Origin: Polynucleobacter aenigmaticus
GTDB taxonomy: Bacteria > Pseudomonadota > Gammaproteobacteria > Burkholderiales > Burkholderiaceae
NCBI RefSeq assembly: GCF_002206635.1
Contig: NZ_NGUO01000004.1
Coordinates: 1-64,000 of the forward strand
DNA: 64,000 nucleotides
Direction: 5' to 3'
Below are positions 42,251 through 51,081 of the stretch, piece after piece (the first letter of the stretch is position 1; every line of letters starts with the position of its first letter). The notes below the pieces were generated by a model that was given only the letters and a program-made list of their open reading frames with translations, did no database searches and was not told the DNA's origin. The position numbers and the translations under genes were made by a program.

Positions 42251-44860
42251 CTAATTCTCCAAAGCCTTAGAAACCACCTCTTTTACATCGGCAGAGAGGG
42301 TTTCACATGCAGCCACCCGTTTTAGGGCTGCTAGCATCTGCTCCTGATAAATCGGCGCAAAATGACGCCAACGATCCAAGCCCCTTGCAAGACGAGCAGC
42401 AATTTGCGGATTAATAGGATCTAAAGCGAGGACCGATTCAGCCCAAAATGCATAGCCACTGCCATCAACTTGATGAAAGCTTGCTGGGTTGCTCATACAA
42501 AAAGCATGAATCACGCTACGTACGCGATTGGGGTTATTCATCTTGAAGGCTTCATGCTCACGCAAACGCTTCACATCGCTCAGTGTCGACTCAGCATTAG
42601 CAACTGGTGGACGACTAGATTGCAGGGCAAACCACTTATCAATCACCAAAGCATCATCGGCAAAACGGATATAGAAATCCTCCAAACATGCTGCCGCCGA
42701 TTTGGAACCATGAATGACCAATCCGGCTAAAGCTGCATAGCGGTCAGTCATATTGTCTGCATTCTGATACTGGTTGACCGCCATCGGCGCCCAAATCAAT
42801 GGATCAGCTTCTAGCAACATACTGAGCGCCAAATTCTTTAAGGCACGTTTACCAGCACTTGCCGCATCAGGACTAAATGGTCCTGATGTTTGCATTTGCT
42901 GATAGAGCGCTGCCCACTCAATGCGCAACTCACTGGCAATCGCATGACGGAAGGCACGACGTGCTGCATAGATTTTTTGTGGGTCAACGCTGGCGCATTG
43001 TTCATATAAATAGGCCTCTGCCGGCAAAGTCAGCGCCAGCTCTTTAAATGCGGGGTCTAAGTCTGGATCAGTTAACAGATTGCGATAAGCTTCAATAAGC
43101 GCCGCATCAGGCAAGCGATTACCCAGGATCATTTGCATAGCCAACTTTTGGCCAGCTTCCCAGCGATTAAATGCATCATCATCGCTTGAGAACATTGTGA
43201 GAAGATCAGCCTCACTTTGATTAAAGTCTAAATTAATCGGGGCCGAGAAACTACGGTTAATTGATAGCACCGGACGACTCGTTACATCATCAAAATTCCA
43301 AGTTTGCTGATCTTGAGTCAACTCCAACAAAGCCTCCACCCGATCATCCGCTGGTGTTAGCAAGCGCATCTTCAATGGAATATGAAACGGTTTACCATCT
43401 TTATTCGCAGCATTGACTGCAGGGCTTTGCCTTAAGGTAACTTGATATTGCCTTTTGTCTGCATCATACGATTCCTCTACTCTGACTTTAGGCGTGCCAG
43501 CTTGGCTATACCAATTCTTGAACTGCGAAAGATCGCGCCCATTAGCATCGGCCATGGCAAACAAGAAATCGTCACAAGTAACCGCTTGGCCATCGTGGCG
43601 TTGGAAGTAAAGATCCATCCCTTTACGGAAGCCATCAACACCTAATAAGGTTTGATACATACGCACAACTTCAGCACCCTTCTCATACACGGTCACGGTA
43701 TAGAAGTTATTAATTTCTTGGTATTCATCAGGTCGGATCGGGTGAGCCATAGGACCCGCATCTTCAGGAAACTGGAGTTGGCGTAAGAGGCGAACGTCCT
43801 CAATACGCTTTACCGCTCTGCCAGACTCGCTACCCATTTGATCCGCAGAGAATTCTTGGTCGCGAAATACTGTTAAACCCTCTTTAAGCGAAAGCTGAAA
43901 CCAGTCTCGACAGGTCACTCGATTACCTGTCCAGTTATGGAAATATTCGTGAGCAACAACACTTTCAATATTGGCAAAGTCTGCATCAGTAGCAGTTTCA
44001 GGCCGAGCAAGAACATACTTGGTATTGAAAATATTCAATCCCTTATTCTCCATCGCGCCCATATTGAAATCGCCTACCGCCACAATCATGAATCGCTCTA
44101 AATCCAATTCCAGACCGTAACGCTTTTCATCCCAATGAATCGAGGCAATTAAAGAATCCATCGCGTGGCGAGTCTTCTTTAAATCATGCGGCTCAACCCA
44201 AATTTGCAACAACTTTTTAGCGCCACTGCTTGTGGTGATCGTCTCTTCAATACATTCCAACTTGCCGGCAACCAAGGCAAACAAGTAGGACGGCTTCAGA
44301 AATGGATCCTCCCAAACAGCGCTGTGCCAGCCATTAGGCAATTTCTCGGTGCTAATCAGGTTTCCGTTGGAGAGTAGAACCGGGTACTCTGCTTCGCGAG
44401 CGCGCAGAGTAACGTGATAACGCGCCATGACATCCGGTCTATCGAGAAAATAAGTAATCTTTCTAAAACCCTCAGCTTCACACTGTGTAAAAAAATTACC
44501 ATTTGATACATACAGGCCCATGAGAGAAGTATTTTTCTCAGGTACGCAGACGCAGATAATCTCAACAATGAATGATTGCTTGCCTTCATTAGGTAAAGCA
44601 TGAATGATCAATGTTTCTGGAGTAAGTTCAAACTGACGATGCGCTTCACCATTAATACGCAAACTCACAAACTCAAGCTCATGCCCCTGTAATACTAGAG
44701 GTGAGCCTGCCTCATGACTGGCACCAGGCAAGACCTCTAGACGACTTTTCACAATAGTCCTAGCAGGATCTAAAGCAATATCTAACCCAACTTGCGCAAA
44801 GGTGTAGTTTGGGGCACAGTATTCGAGCCTGCGAAAGCTCTGTGGGAGATCAGTTTTCAT
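42251..44860 (-). CDS. pepN: Aminopeptidase N
   Basis: An 869-residue zinc aminopeptidase of family M1, cytoplasmic, that trims peptides from their N-terminus. The exopeptidase motif GAMENKGLNIFNTKYVLA lies near residue 263. The zinc motif VAHEYFHNWTGNRVTCRDWF near 303 gives HEXXH, with the third ligand Glu in LKEGLTVFRDQEF. Length matches the E. coli enzyme class. A TAAAAT hexamer lies six bases before the ATG inside a GGGGC/GCCCC hairpin, so it may be leaderless or its start may be structured. Confidence 0.96.
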   Translation of the reverse strand: MKTDLPQSFRRLEYCAPNYTFAQVGLDIALDPARTIVKSRLEVLPGASHEAGSPLVLQGHELEFVSLRINGEAHRQFELTPETLIIHALPNEGKQSFIVEIICVCVPEKNTSLMGLYVSNGNFFTQCEAEGFRKITYFLDRPDVMARYHVTLRAREAEYPVLLSNGNLISTEKLPNGWHSAVWEDPFLKPSYLFALVAGKLECIEETITTSSGAKKLLQIWVEPHDLKKTRHAMDSLIASIHWDEKRYGLELDLERFMIVAVGDFNMGAMENKGLNIFNTKYVLARPETATDADFANIESVVAHEYFHNWTGNRVTCRDWFQLSLKEGLTVFRDQEFSADQMGSESGRAVKRIEDVRLLRQLQFPEDAGPMAHPIRPDEYQEINNFYTVTVYEKGAEVVRMYQTLLGVDGFRKGMDLYFQRHDGQAVTCDDFLFAMADANGRDLSQFKNWYSQAGTPKVRVEESYDADKRQYQVTLRQSPAVNAANKDGKPFHIPLKMRLLTPADDRVEALLELTQDQQTWNFDDVTSRPVLSINRSFSAPINLDFNQSEADLLTMFSSDDDAFNRWEAGQKLAMQMILGNRLPDAALIEAYRNLLTDPDLDPAFKELALTLPAEAYLYEQCASVDPQKIYAARRAFRHAIASELRIEWAALYQQMQTSGPFSPDAASAGKRALKNLALSMLLEADPLIWAPMAVNQYQNADNMTDRYAALAGLVIHGSKSAAACLEDFYIRFADDALVIDKWFALQSSRPPVANAESTLSDVKRLREHEAFKMNNPNRVRSVIHAFCMSNPASFHQVDGSGYAFWAESVLALDPINPQIAARLARGLDRWRHFAPIYQEQMLAALKRVAACETLSADVKEVVSKALEN

Positions 44861-44878
44861 GGGGCAATTTTAAGCCCC
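44861..44878 (-). promoter_or_regulatory. Possible -10 and hairpin directly before pepN
   Basis: On the minus strand TAAAAT (44872-44867) is followed by six bases and the pepN ATG. The same bases form a GGGGC-loop-GCCCC hairpin abutting the ATG. There is no Shine-Dalgarno. Either a leaderless start or a structured start site would explain this; the 34-base gap to the upstream gene also allows read-through. Confidence 0.3.
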
Positions 44879-44894
44879 AGAGGCAATTTTTACC

Positions 44895-45470
44895 TTAACC
44901 CCACACGAGGGTTGCCGCCCCAATAGCGATAAAGGTAACAGCAGCTACAGCGTGTACCCACTTGATAGGCATACGTTTAGTAAATTTCTGCCCAATCCAA
45001 ACTGCAGGGGCATTAGCTAGCATCATCCCCAAAGTGGTGCCAACTGTTACCGAAAGGACATCGGAATACTTCGCGCCAAGGGCGATCGTAGCGATCTGGG
45101 TCTTATCCCCCATCTCTGCCAAGAAAAAGAGTCCAACCGTCAGCATAAATACCTGCAAGGCGCGATCGGCCACCTTGGAATCTGAAGCATCATCAATATG
45201 ATCTGGCACCAAAAGCCAAAGACCGATTCCTAGGAAACTCAAACCCAAAATCCACTTCAGAAGATCTGGGCTCATAAACGTGGTCAACCAGTGCCCCAAA
45301 AATGCAGCACAGGCATGGTTTGCAATCGTGGCAATAAAAATACCACCAATAATTGCCAAGGCTTGTTTAGGGTAGCGCGCAGCCAACATCAAGGAAAGAA
45401 GCTGGGTTTTATCACCCATCTCTGCCAAGGCCACTACACCAGTAGAAATTGCTAATGCGGAAAAGTCCAT
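44895..45470 (-). CDS. GDT1/TMEM165-family cation exporter
   Basis: A 191-residue membrane protein of the UPF0016 family made of two homologous halves of three helices. Each half carries the signature acidic motif: VALAEMGDKTQLLSLMLAAR near residue 14 and FFLAEMGDKTQIATIALGAK near residue 115. Bacterial members export Mn2+ (and eukaryotic ones move Ca2+/Mn2+), so Mn2+ export is the best guess. I looked upstream (45471-45737, 267 bases, no gene) for a yybP-ykoY manganese riboswitch and could not recognise one. Confidence 0.9.
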   Translation of the reverse strand: MDFSALAISTGVVALAEMGDKTQLLSLMLAARYPKQALAIIGGIFIATIANHACAAFLGHWLTTFMSPDLLKWILGLSFLGIGLWLLVPDHIDDASDSKVADRALQVFMLTVGLFFLAEMGDKTQIATIALGAKYSDVLSVTVGTTLGMMLANAPAVWIGQKFTKRMPIKWVHAVAAVTFIAIGAATLVWG

Positions 45471-45737
45471 AAATTCACTAAATTAAATATCTTCAAGGGA
45501 TTGAGATCTGCTGAAATCATAGCGGATAAGTATGACAAGTCATCAACGAGGCAAAGTCTAGGGGGCTGCGCTTCTACGCCAGGGGATACAAATACCCAAA
45601 GTGCTTAAATAAATATGAGGAGCAAAAAAGGAACTAGCCTGATGAAGAGAGCCTGCAGCAGTTTTTAACAAATGAGGGATGAAATGAGGATCCGTAATTT
45701 CCTACAGGGATTCCCTTTAAGGATTCATTGATGTTTT

Positions 45738-46499
45738 TTAGGCAATTGCCTCTTGAGCAGCAATCAGGTTTAAAACTTCAGCGGCAGCGGCCAAACCACA
45801 GGCTGCAGTCACCATCACCGTCGACCCATAACCTGAACAAGCAAGGCCGCCACTAGCAACACCCGCACGAGGTTCATGAGAATAGATAGCGCGAATGCCT
45901 ATTTTTTTCTTGAGATTTCTAGAGAAGCCATGATCCTGCCTCAGGCCTTGACGCACCTTTGCCAGCAAGGCATCTTGCTCGGTTCGAGAAAGATCATCAC
46001 AGCGCACAGAAGTGGGATCCGACTTTCCACCAGCCGCACCACACATTACTAAAGCGCGCTGATGTTTGCTCGCCCAAACTGCTAAAGCAATTTTGGTTTG
46101 GACTGAATCCGTGGCATCCAATACGATCGCATCTAATGGAATCAATTGCTCTAAATTTTCAGGCTCCAAAAATGCATCACAAGTAGTTAGCGTAATTTCA
46201 GGATTAATTTGTCGAATACGATCGGTCATGGCCTGTACTTTTGCTTTGCCATACTCGCCCTCAAGTGCATGCAGCTGACGATTGGTGTTGCTTTCGGCAA
46301 TGTGGTCAAAATCGATTAGGACTAGATGGCCAATAGCGGTACGTGCCAAAGCCTCTGCAGCCCAAGAGCCCACCCCACCTAAGCCCGCAACCACGACTGT
46401 GGCATGACGAAAACGTTCGCGCAACTCTGGACCATAAAGGCGAGCTACGCCCCCAAAACGACGATCATCCAAATTGCTCTCTATCTTGTCTTCTGCCAT
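45738..46499 (-). CDS. tcdA: tRNA threonylcarbamoyladenosine dehydratase (TcdA/CsdL)
   Basis: A 253-residue E1-like enzyme that cyclises t6A37 to ct6A in ANN-decoding tRNAs using ATP. The N-terminal [20 protein letters not shown] is followed by the nucleotide-binding loop [20 protein letters not shown] and [20 protein letters not shown] with the catalytic-type Arg and Asp. Later segments are [13 protein letters not shown] and [16 protein letters not shown]. The start is 22 bases from the divergent pdxH start, and a TATAAA -10 lies eight bases before the ATG. Confidence 0.93.
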   Translation of the reverse strand: MAEDKIESNLDDRRFGGVARLYGPELRERFRHATVVVAGLGGVGSWAAEALARTAIGHLVLIDFDHIAESNTNRQLHALEGEYGKAKVQAMTDRIRQINPEITLTTCDAFLEPENLEQLIPLDAIVLDATDSVQTKIALAVWASKHQRALVMCGAAGGKSDPTSVRCDDLSRTEQDALLAKVRQGLRQDHGFSRNLKKKIGIRAIYSHEPRAGVASGGLACSGYGSTVMVTAACGLAAAAEVLNLIAAQEAIA

Positions 46500-46522
46500 A
46501 GCTTCTCTTTATACTGAAAAAA
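46486..46522. promoter_or_regulatory. Overlapping divergent tcdA/pdxH promoters; pdxH predicted leaderless
   Basis: On the plus strand, -35 TTGTCT (46486-46491), an 18-base spacer and -10 TATACT (46510-46515) are followed by six bases and the pdxH ATG at 46522. On the minus strand, TATAAA (46513-46508) overlaps that -10 and lies eight bases before the tcdA ATG. The pdxH -35 is inside the tcdA coding sequence. Both genes lack a Shine-Dalgarno. Confidence 0.55.
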
Positions 46523-47157
46523 TGAACTCCATTGCTCAACTCCGCAAAAACTACACCTTTGGTCAGCTTTCAGAAACCGAGGTTCCGCCCAATCCATTGA
46601 CCTTATTTCAGGTCTGGTTTGATCAGGCAATCAAAGCGGAATGCCCAGAACCTAATTCCATGACCTTGGCTACTGGAGATAAAGCCGGCAATCCTTCAGC
46701 TCGTATTGTCTTACTAAAAGGCGCGGATGAGGCTGGCTTTACTTTCTTTACCAATTACGAAAGCGAAAAAGGTAGGGACTTGGCTGTTCGCCCTCATGCC
46801 GCCCTGTTATTTCATTGGCATGAACTAGAACGTCAAATCCGCATCAAGGGGGTTATTGAGCGAGTGAGTGCCGCTGAGAGTGATGAATACTTTTATTCCC
46901 GTCCAGCCGCATCCCGTATTGGGGCCTGGGCCTCACCACAAAGTGCTGAGATTCCTAATCGAGAATTTCTTGAGGAAGCAGAGAAGCGTTTTGCAGCAGA
47001 CTTTGGTGACCAACCGCCAAGACCAGAGCATTGGGGTGGATATCGCCTGCATCCCACTGAGATTGAATTTTGGCAAGGTCGGCCTTCACGCCTGCATGAC
47101 CGCATTCACTATCAACTCGAAGGTACCCACTGGCGGATTGCACGCCTAGCGCCGTAA
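46522..47157 (+). CDS. pdxH: Pyridoxamine/pyridoxine 5'-phosphate oxidase
   Basis: FMN enzyme that makes pyridoxal 5'-phosphate from PNP or PMP. The 211 residues include [20 protein letters not shown] and [20 protein letters not shown] in the FMN-binding core. The C-terminal signature is [16 protein letters not shown], ending in the family's usual WRIARLAP. The frame is open to 46474 inside the opposite gene, but the ATG at 46522 begins the conserved protein and sits exactly behind the -10 box. Confidence 0.96.
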   Translation: MNSIAQLRKNYTFGQLSETEVPPNPLTLFQVWFDQAIKAECPEPNSMTLATGDKAGNPSARIVLLKGADEAGFTFFTNYESEKGRDLAVRPHAALLFHWHELERQIRIKGVIERVSAAESDEYFYSRPAASRIGAWASPQSAEIPNREFLEEAEKRFAADFGDQPPRPEHWGGYRLHPTEIEFWQGRPSRLHDRIHYQLEGTHWRIARLAP

Positions 47158-47189
47158 ACGAGAATTAAAAGAATGGAGTCTAGTTTTCC

Positions 47190-47762
47190 CTAGCGAAACT
47201 CTGGGGTAATTAAAGACTGAAACTTCGCCCTAAATTTTGCCAACTTAGGGGCAACGACTGCCATGCAGTAACCCTGCCCTGGGTGCTGACGAAAATAATT
47301 CTGGTGATAATCCTCGGCCGGATAAATGACAGGTGCTGCATCAATTTGCGTCACTACAGGATTGGAATAAATCTTCGCCTCCTCCAGCTCTTTCACTACG
47401 GCATGCGCTATTGTCTTTTGACTCTCGCTATGGGTAAAAATGACTGAGCGATATTGCGTGCCGCGATCATTGCCTTGATAGTTCAAAGTCGTCGGATCAT
47501 GAATGACAAAAAAGATTTCTAGTAAATCCCGAAAAGGCACGACCTGGGGATCAAAATAGACATCAATAATTTCCGCATGGCCTGTAGCGCCAGAGCAAAC
47601 CGATTCATAGTCGGGATTGGGCATGAATCCCCCTGCATAGCCTGACACCACTGCACTCACCCCAGAAATCTGCTGATAAACGGCCTCTAGACACCAAAAG
47701 CATCCCCCGCCTAAGGTGGCGCGCTCTAGATTAGATGGATTTTTATCGTTGGATTGGCTCAT
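47190..47762 (-). CDS. msrA: Peptide methionine (S)-S-oxide reductase
   Basis: Repairs oxidised methionine using thioredoxin. The 190 residues have the catalytic motif ATLGGGCFWCLEAVYQQISG (nucleophile Cys21), YAGG following it, and the conserved GHAEIIDVYFDP, FFVIHDPTTLNYQGNDRGTQ and YPAEDYHQNYF. A further Cys in GQGYCMAVV probably serves as resolving residue. AGGA lies close to the ATG. It converges on pdxH and is divergent from the aldehyde dehydrogenase. Confidence 0.95.
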   Translation of the reverse strand: MSQSNDKNPSNLERATLGGGCFWCLEAVYQQISGVSAVVSGYAGGFMPNPDYESVCSGATGHAEIIDVYFDPQVVPFRDLLEIFFVIHDPTTLNYQGNDRGTQYRSVIFTHSESQKTIAHAVVKELEEAKIYSNPVVTQIDAAPVIYPAEDYHQNYFRQHPGQGYCMAVVAPKLAKFRAKFQSLITPEFR

Positions 47763-47813
47763 GGCTTTATCCTAATGCCTTATTCAATCGTTTGCTTGCC
47801 GCACAGAAACCCC

Positions 47814-49217
47814 ATGTCCATAAACCGCTTCACACTCCAATTAGACGAAATCAAAGCGGCTTATGCTGCTGAACCAAACCCGACACTAGAGGTTCGCCTT
47901 GAGCGAATCGGGCGCATTGAGCAAATGATTGCCGCTAATGAAGAGAAAATCTGCAAAGTCTTAACCGCTGACTTTGGTACTCGCCACTCCATTGAGAGTC
48001 GGCTACTTGAATTTCAGATGATTTATCAAGCCTGCAAGCATGTTCGCAAGCACCTCAAAGAGTGGATGAAACCCCAATTAGTACCGACTCCAGGATTTCT
48101 GGGCTCCTCTCATGCGTGGACCGAAATGCAATCCAAGGGCGTCGTAGGCATCATGAGTCCCTGGAATTACCCAGTGCAATTAGCGCTTGTTCCAGCAATC
48201 GCTGCCTTTGCAGCCGGCAATCGGGTTTGGCTTAAGCCATCGGAAAGAAGTTCTCGTACCTCTGGATTCTTGGCAACATTAATCCAGGAATACTTTCACC
48301 CCAGTGAATTTTGCGTCAGCATTGGTGGCCCAGAACTCGCAGAATCTTTTGCGGCACTCCCTTTTGATCATCTATTTTTTACAGGCTCAGGTGACATTGG
48401 CAAAAAGGTAATGCGTGCGGCTGCAGATCACCTTACACCAGTTACCTTGGAGTTAGGCGGCAAGTCCCCGGCCATCGTCGACCCCACAGCCAAGCTTAAA
48501 GATGCGGCAGTAAGTATCATTTATGGAAAGTTAGTAAACGGTGGTCAGACCTGTATAGCGCCAGACTACGCAGTGGTCCACGCAAGTGATTGCGATGAGT
48601 TTGTACAAGAGCTACAGAACTCAGCCCAAAAACAATTTTCCAATCCCGAAGAATTTACTGGTGCAATTGACGAGCATCAATTGGCGCGCTGGCATCAGTT
48701 GGTTCAAGATGCGGTAGATCGTGGGGCACGAGCAATCCCACTAATTTCTTCTCCTGACAAGACTGCATTGCCATTCACACCAGTAGCACTCTTAAATGTT
48801 TCTGAAGATGCACTCATCATGCAAGAAGAAGTATTCGGCCCCATCCTGCCAATTGTGGCGATCAATGATATTGATTCCATAATCCGCTATATCAATGAGC
48901 GCCCCATACCTCTGGCCTTATATTGGTTTGGCAAGAATAAAGTAGTAATGAAGCGCATTCTCAATGAAACGCGCTCTGGTGGTGTGACGATCAATGACAC
49001 ACTGCTGCACGCAGCTGTGGAAGAGTTACCTTTCGGCGGCATCGGTGCAAGTGGGATGGGTGCCTACCATGGCAAAGCGGGCTTTGAAGCATTCAGTCAT
49101 CGCAAATCCGTTTTAGAGGTTCGAGGCTTCTTGGGGCTTCATTTCTTACATGGCACTAAGCTGGCAAGGCCGCCATACGGCAAAGGTGTTGAACGTTTAT
49201 TGCGCTGGCTTCGTTAA
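47814..49217 (+). CDS. Aldehyde dehydrogenase, coniferyl-aldehyde-dehydrogenase-like
   Basis: A 467-residue NAD(P)-dependent class 3-type aldehyde dehydrogenase. The N-terminal segment VLTADFGTRHSIESRLLEFQ and GVVGIMSPWNYPVQLALVPA (cofactor-binding) fit the class. LTPVTLELGGKSPAIVDPTA carries the catalytic Glu and VNGGQTCIAPDYAVVH the nucleophilic Cys. The CIAPDY context is the one seen in coniferyl aldehyde dehydrogenases, suggesting aromatic or long-chain aldehydes as substrates; this is inference. I chose the ATG at 47814; in-frame ATGs exist at 47754 and 47775 but overlap msrA or lack similarity. The C-terminal extension is slightly hydrophobic and basic. Confidence 0.88.
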   Translation: MSINRFTLQLDEIKAAYAAEPNPTLEVRLERIGRIEQMIAANEEKICKVLTADFGTRHSIESRLLEFQMIYQACKHVRKHLKEWMKPQLVPTPGFLGSSHAWTEMQSKGVVGIMSPWNYPVQLALVPAIAAFAAGNRVWLKPSERSSRTSGFLATLIQEYFHPSEFCVSIGGPELAESFAALPFDHLFFTGSGDIGKKVMRAAADHLTPVTLELGGKSPAIVDPTAKLKDAAVSIIYGKLVNGGQTCIAPDYAVVHASDCDEFVQELQNSAQKQFSNPEEFTGAIDEHQLARWHQLVQDAVDRGARAIPLISSPDKTALPFTPVALLNVSEDALIMQEEVFGPILPIVAINDIDSIIRYINERPIPLALYWFGKNKVVMKRILNETRSGGVTINDTLLHAAVEELPFGGIGASGMGAYHGKAGFEAFSHRKSVLEVRGFLGLHFLHGTKLARPPYGKGVERLLRWLR

Positions 49218-49249
49218 TTGCATTGCTTATAATTAATTCGGGAAAACCC

Positions 49250-49278
49250 TTGTAATCCCACTATTAAAGTGCCATAAT
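49250..49278 (+). promoter_or_regulatory. Candidate promoter of the DEAD-box helicase gene
   Basis: TTGTAA (49250-49255), a 17-base spacer and CATAAT (49273-49278) form a fair sigma-70 promoter. It predicts a start near 49285 and a leader of about 175 bases. A second -10-like TATAAT lies at 49228-49233. Confidence 0.4.
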
Positions 49279-49372
49279 AGGAAGCTTTTTAAAGCAATTT
49301 GATTCATCGCCCCCCAGCTATATTTCAGCGATTAGTTTAGAAGTCATAAACACAACAACGCTGCCGCCTGTC

Positions 49373-49459
49373 TGATGGTCGATGCCTTTGACCATCACAC
49401 TCGATAAAAAACAAAGAGTGTACATACGGAGACATCCCTTAAACGGGATGTGTAATAGC
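49373..49459 (+). promoter_or_regulatory. Structured leader with three consecutive hairpins before the helicase gene
   Basis: Three perfect stems follow one another. Stem 1 is GATGGTC (49374-49380) with GACCATC (49390-49396), extendable by one pair. Stem 2 is ACACTC (49397-49402) with GAGTGT (49416-49421). Stem 3 is ACATCCC (49432-49438) with GGGATGT (49445-49451). GGAG (49428-49431) sits just before stem 3 and eight bases separate stem 3 from the ATG at 49460. Folding stem 3 would therefore bring the Shine-Dalgarno to normal spacing. Confidence 0.6.
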
Positions 49460-51079
49460 ATGACTTTTTCTAAAGAAACTAATCACGAGTCTAAAGACTC
49501 AAAGCCCGCTGGAACTGAGTTCCAGTCTTTCGCCCTCGCGGCGCAACTCCTCAAAAACGTTGCTGAACTGGGTTATACCCAAGCCACTGAAGTGCAAGCA
49601 CAGGTTATTCCTGCAGCTCTCGCTGGCGGTGACTTATTGGTCAGCAGCCAAACCGGTAGCGGTAAAACCGCAGCCTTTTTATTGCCTTTGATTAATCAAC
49701 TCATCGAAGACAATCCAAACAGCTCACCTGCACCAGGCCGCGCTCAACCTAAAGTGTTGGTGCTCTGCCCTACTCGTGAGTTAGCCCAGCAGGTTTCCGC
49801 AGATGCAGTGAACTTAGTTCGCGGCATGAAGGGTATCCGCATTGCAACCGTCATGGGTGGCATGCCTTACGGTAAGCAAATCCAAGCACTGAAAGGTGCC
49901 ATGTTAGTTGTCGCAACTCCTGGTCGTTTGCTCGACTTGACCGACAGCAAAGCAATCCACTTAGGTGATGTCAAGCAACTCGTTATTGATGAAGCTGATC
50001 GCATGCTCGACATGGGATTTGCTGATGATCTCGAGGCAATTGACAAACGTTGTTCTGGTCGCAACCAAACCTTGATGTTCTCGGCAACTTTTGCACCAAA
50101 GATTATGTCTTTGGCTAATGAGTTAACTACTAACGCTAAACGTATTGAGCTTGCTCATGCTGGCGAAAAGCATGCGAATATCGAGCAGAAGTTGCATTGG
50201 GCTGACAGCATGTCACACAAACATAAATTGCTCGAGCATATTTTGGCTGACGCCACTTTGGATCAAGCAGTTGTGTTTGCAAGCACTCAAATTGAAAGCG
50301 AAAAAATTGCTGATACATTGCGTGCCAATGGTTACGAAGCTAGCGCCCTACACGGTGCAATGCCACAAGCCGTTCGTATGCGTCGTCTCGAGTCTTTGCG
50401 CAAAGGTCACACCAAGATTTTGGTTGCGACTGATGTGGCCGCTCGCGGCATCGATGTACCCCGTATTAGTCACGTGATTAACTTTGGCTTGCCAATGAAA
50501 CCAGAAGACTATACGCACCGCATCGGTAGAACTGGACGTGCTGGTCGTAACGGCGTTGCTATCACTTTGGTTGAACATCGTGATCGCGCCAAGATTCGCA
50601 ATATCGAACGTTTTACACAGCAAGATATCGTTGCTTCAGTAATCGCCGGTCTCGAGCCACAAGCTAAGCCTAGCTCTGGTGGTGGCGGTGGTCGCCCAGG
50701 CGGCGGTCGTTCTGGTGGTGGTTTCGGCGGTGGCGGTCGTTCTGGTGGTGGTTTCGGCGGTGGCGGTCGTTCTGGTGGTGGTGGCGGTGGTCGTTATGGT
50801 TCAGGCGCTCGTTCAGAGTCTCGTTCTGGTAGCGGTGGCGGTGAAAACCGTTCCGGCAATCATTTCGAATCTCGCTCTAGCGAATCCCGCCCTAGCGAAT
50901 CCCGTCCATCCGGCGACTCACGTCCTGCTGCTGGTGCCAATCGTTTTGCTGATTCACGCCCTGCGCGTTCTGCTGACTCACGTCCAGCACCACGCTCTGG
51001 TGACTCACGTCCATCCGCTGGTCCACGTTTTGCTAAACCCAAAACTGGCGGTCAACGTAGAAGCTTTAGCGGCAACTAA
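49460..51079 (+). CDS. rhlE: DEAD-box RNA helicase, RhlE-type
   Basis: A 539-residue ATP-dependent RNA helicase for ribosome or mRNA remodelling. The two RecA-like domains carry Walker A SSQTGSGKTAAFLLPL, PTRELAQQ, the VIDEADRMLDMGF DEAD box, MFSATF, and the domain 2 motifs VFASTQIE, LVATDVAARGIDVP and YTHRIGRTGRAG. The C-terminal tail is disordered: a Gly-rich SGGGFGGGGR repeat, then Ser/Arg repeats such as SESRPSESRPSGDSRP. The tail probably binds RNA unspecifically. The ATG at 49460 begins family-like sequence; the frame is open to 49382 through the hairpins. ubiC follows after two bases. Confidence 0.93.
   Translation: MTFSKETNHESKDSKPAGTEFQSFALAAQLLKNVAELGYTQATEVQAQVIPAALAGGDLLVSSQTGSGKTAAFLLPLINQLIEDNPNSSPAPGRAQPKVLVLCPTRELAQQVSADAVNLVRGMKGIRIATVMGGMPYGKQIQALKGAMLVVATPGRLLDLTDSKAIHLGDVKQLVIDEADRMLDMGFADDLEAIDKRCSGRNQTLMFSATFAPKIMSLANELTTNAKRIELAHAGEKHANIEQKLHWADSMSHKHKLLEHILADATLDQAVVFASTQIESEKIADTLRANGYEASALHGAMPQAVRMRRLESLRKGHTKILVATDVAARGIDVPRISHVINFGLPMKPEDYTHRIGRTGRAGRNGVAITLVEHRDRAKIRNIERFTQQDIVASVIAGLEPQAKPSSGGGGGRPGGGRSGGGFGGGGRSGGGFGGGGRSGGGGGGRYGSGARSESRSGSGGGENRSGNHFESRSSESRPSESRPSGDSRPAAGANRFADSRPARSADSRPAPRSGDSRPSAGPRFAKPKTGGQRRSFSGN
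50708..50779 (+). repeat. 30-bp tandem repeat in the helicase tail
   Basis: A 30-base unit (50708-50737) is repeated perfectly at 50738-50767, with a partial third copy after it. Each unit encodes ten residues of the RSGGGFGGGG type. In-frame copy changes would only lengthen or shorten the tail. Confidence 0.8.
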
Positions 51080-51081
51080 AA

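Noticed and set aside
45471-45737. Manganese riboswitch (yybP-ykoY) before the GDT1-family gene
   Set aside because: I searched by eye for the conserved loops and could not find them; a covariance-model scan would settle it.
49382-49459. N-terminal extension of the helicase starting at 49382
   Set aside because: The bases form perfect hairpins, the ATG has no Shine-Dalgarno and lies in a loop, and the extension does not look like helicase sequence.
50690-50800. CRISPR-like or minisatellite array
   Set aside because: The repeats are in frame, have no spacers and encode the Gly-rich helicase tail.
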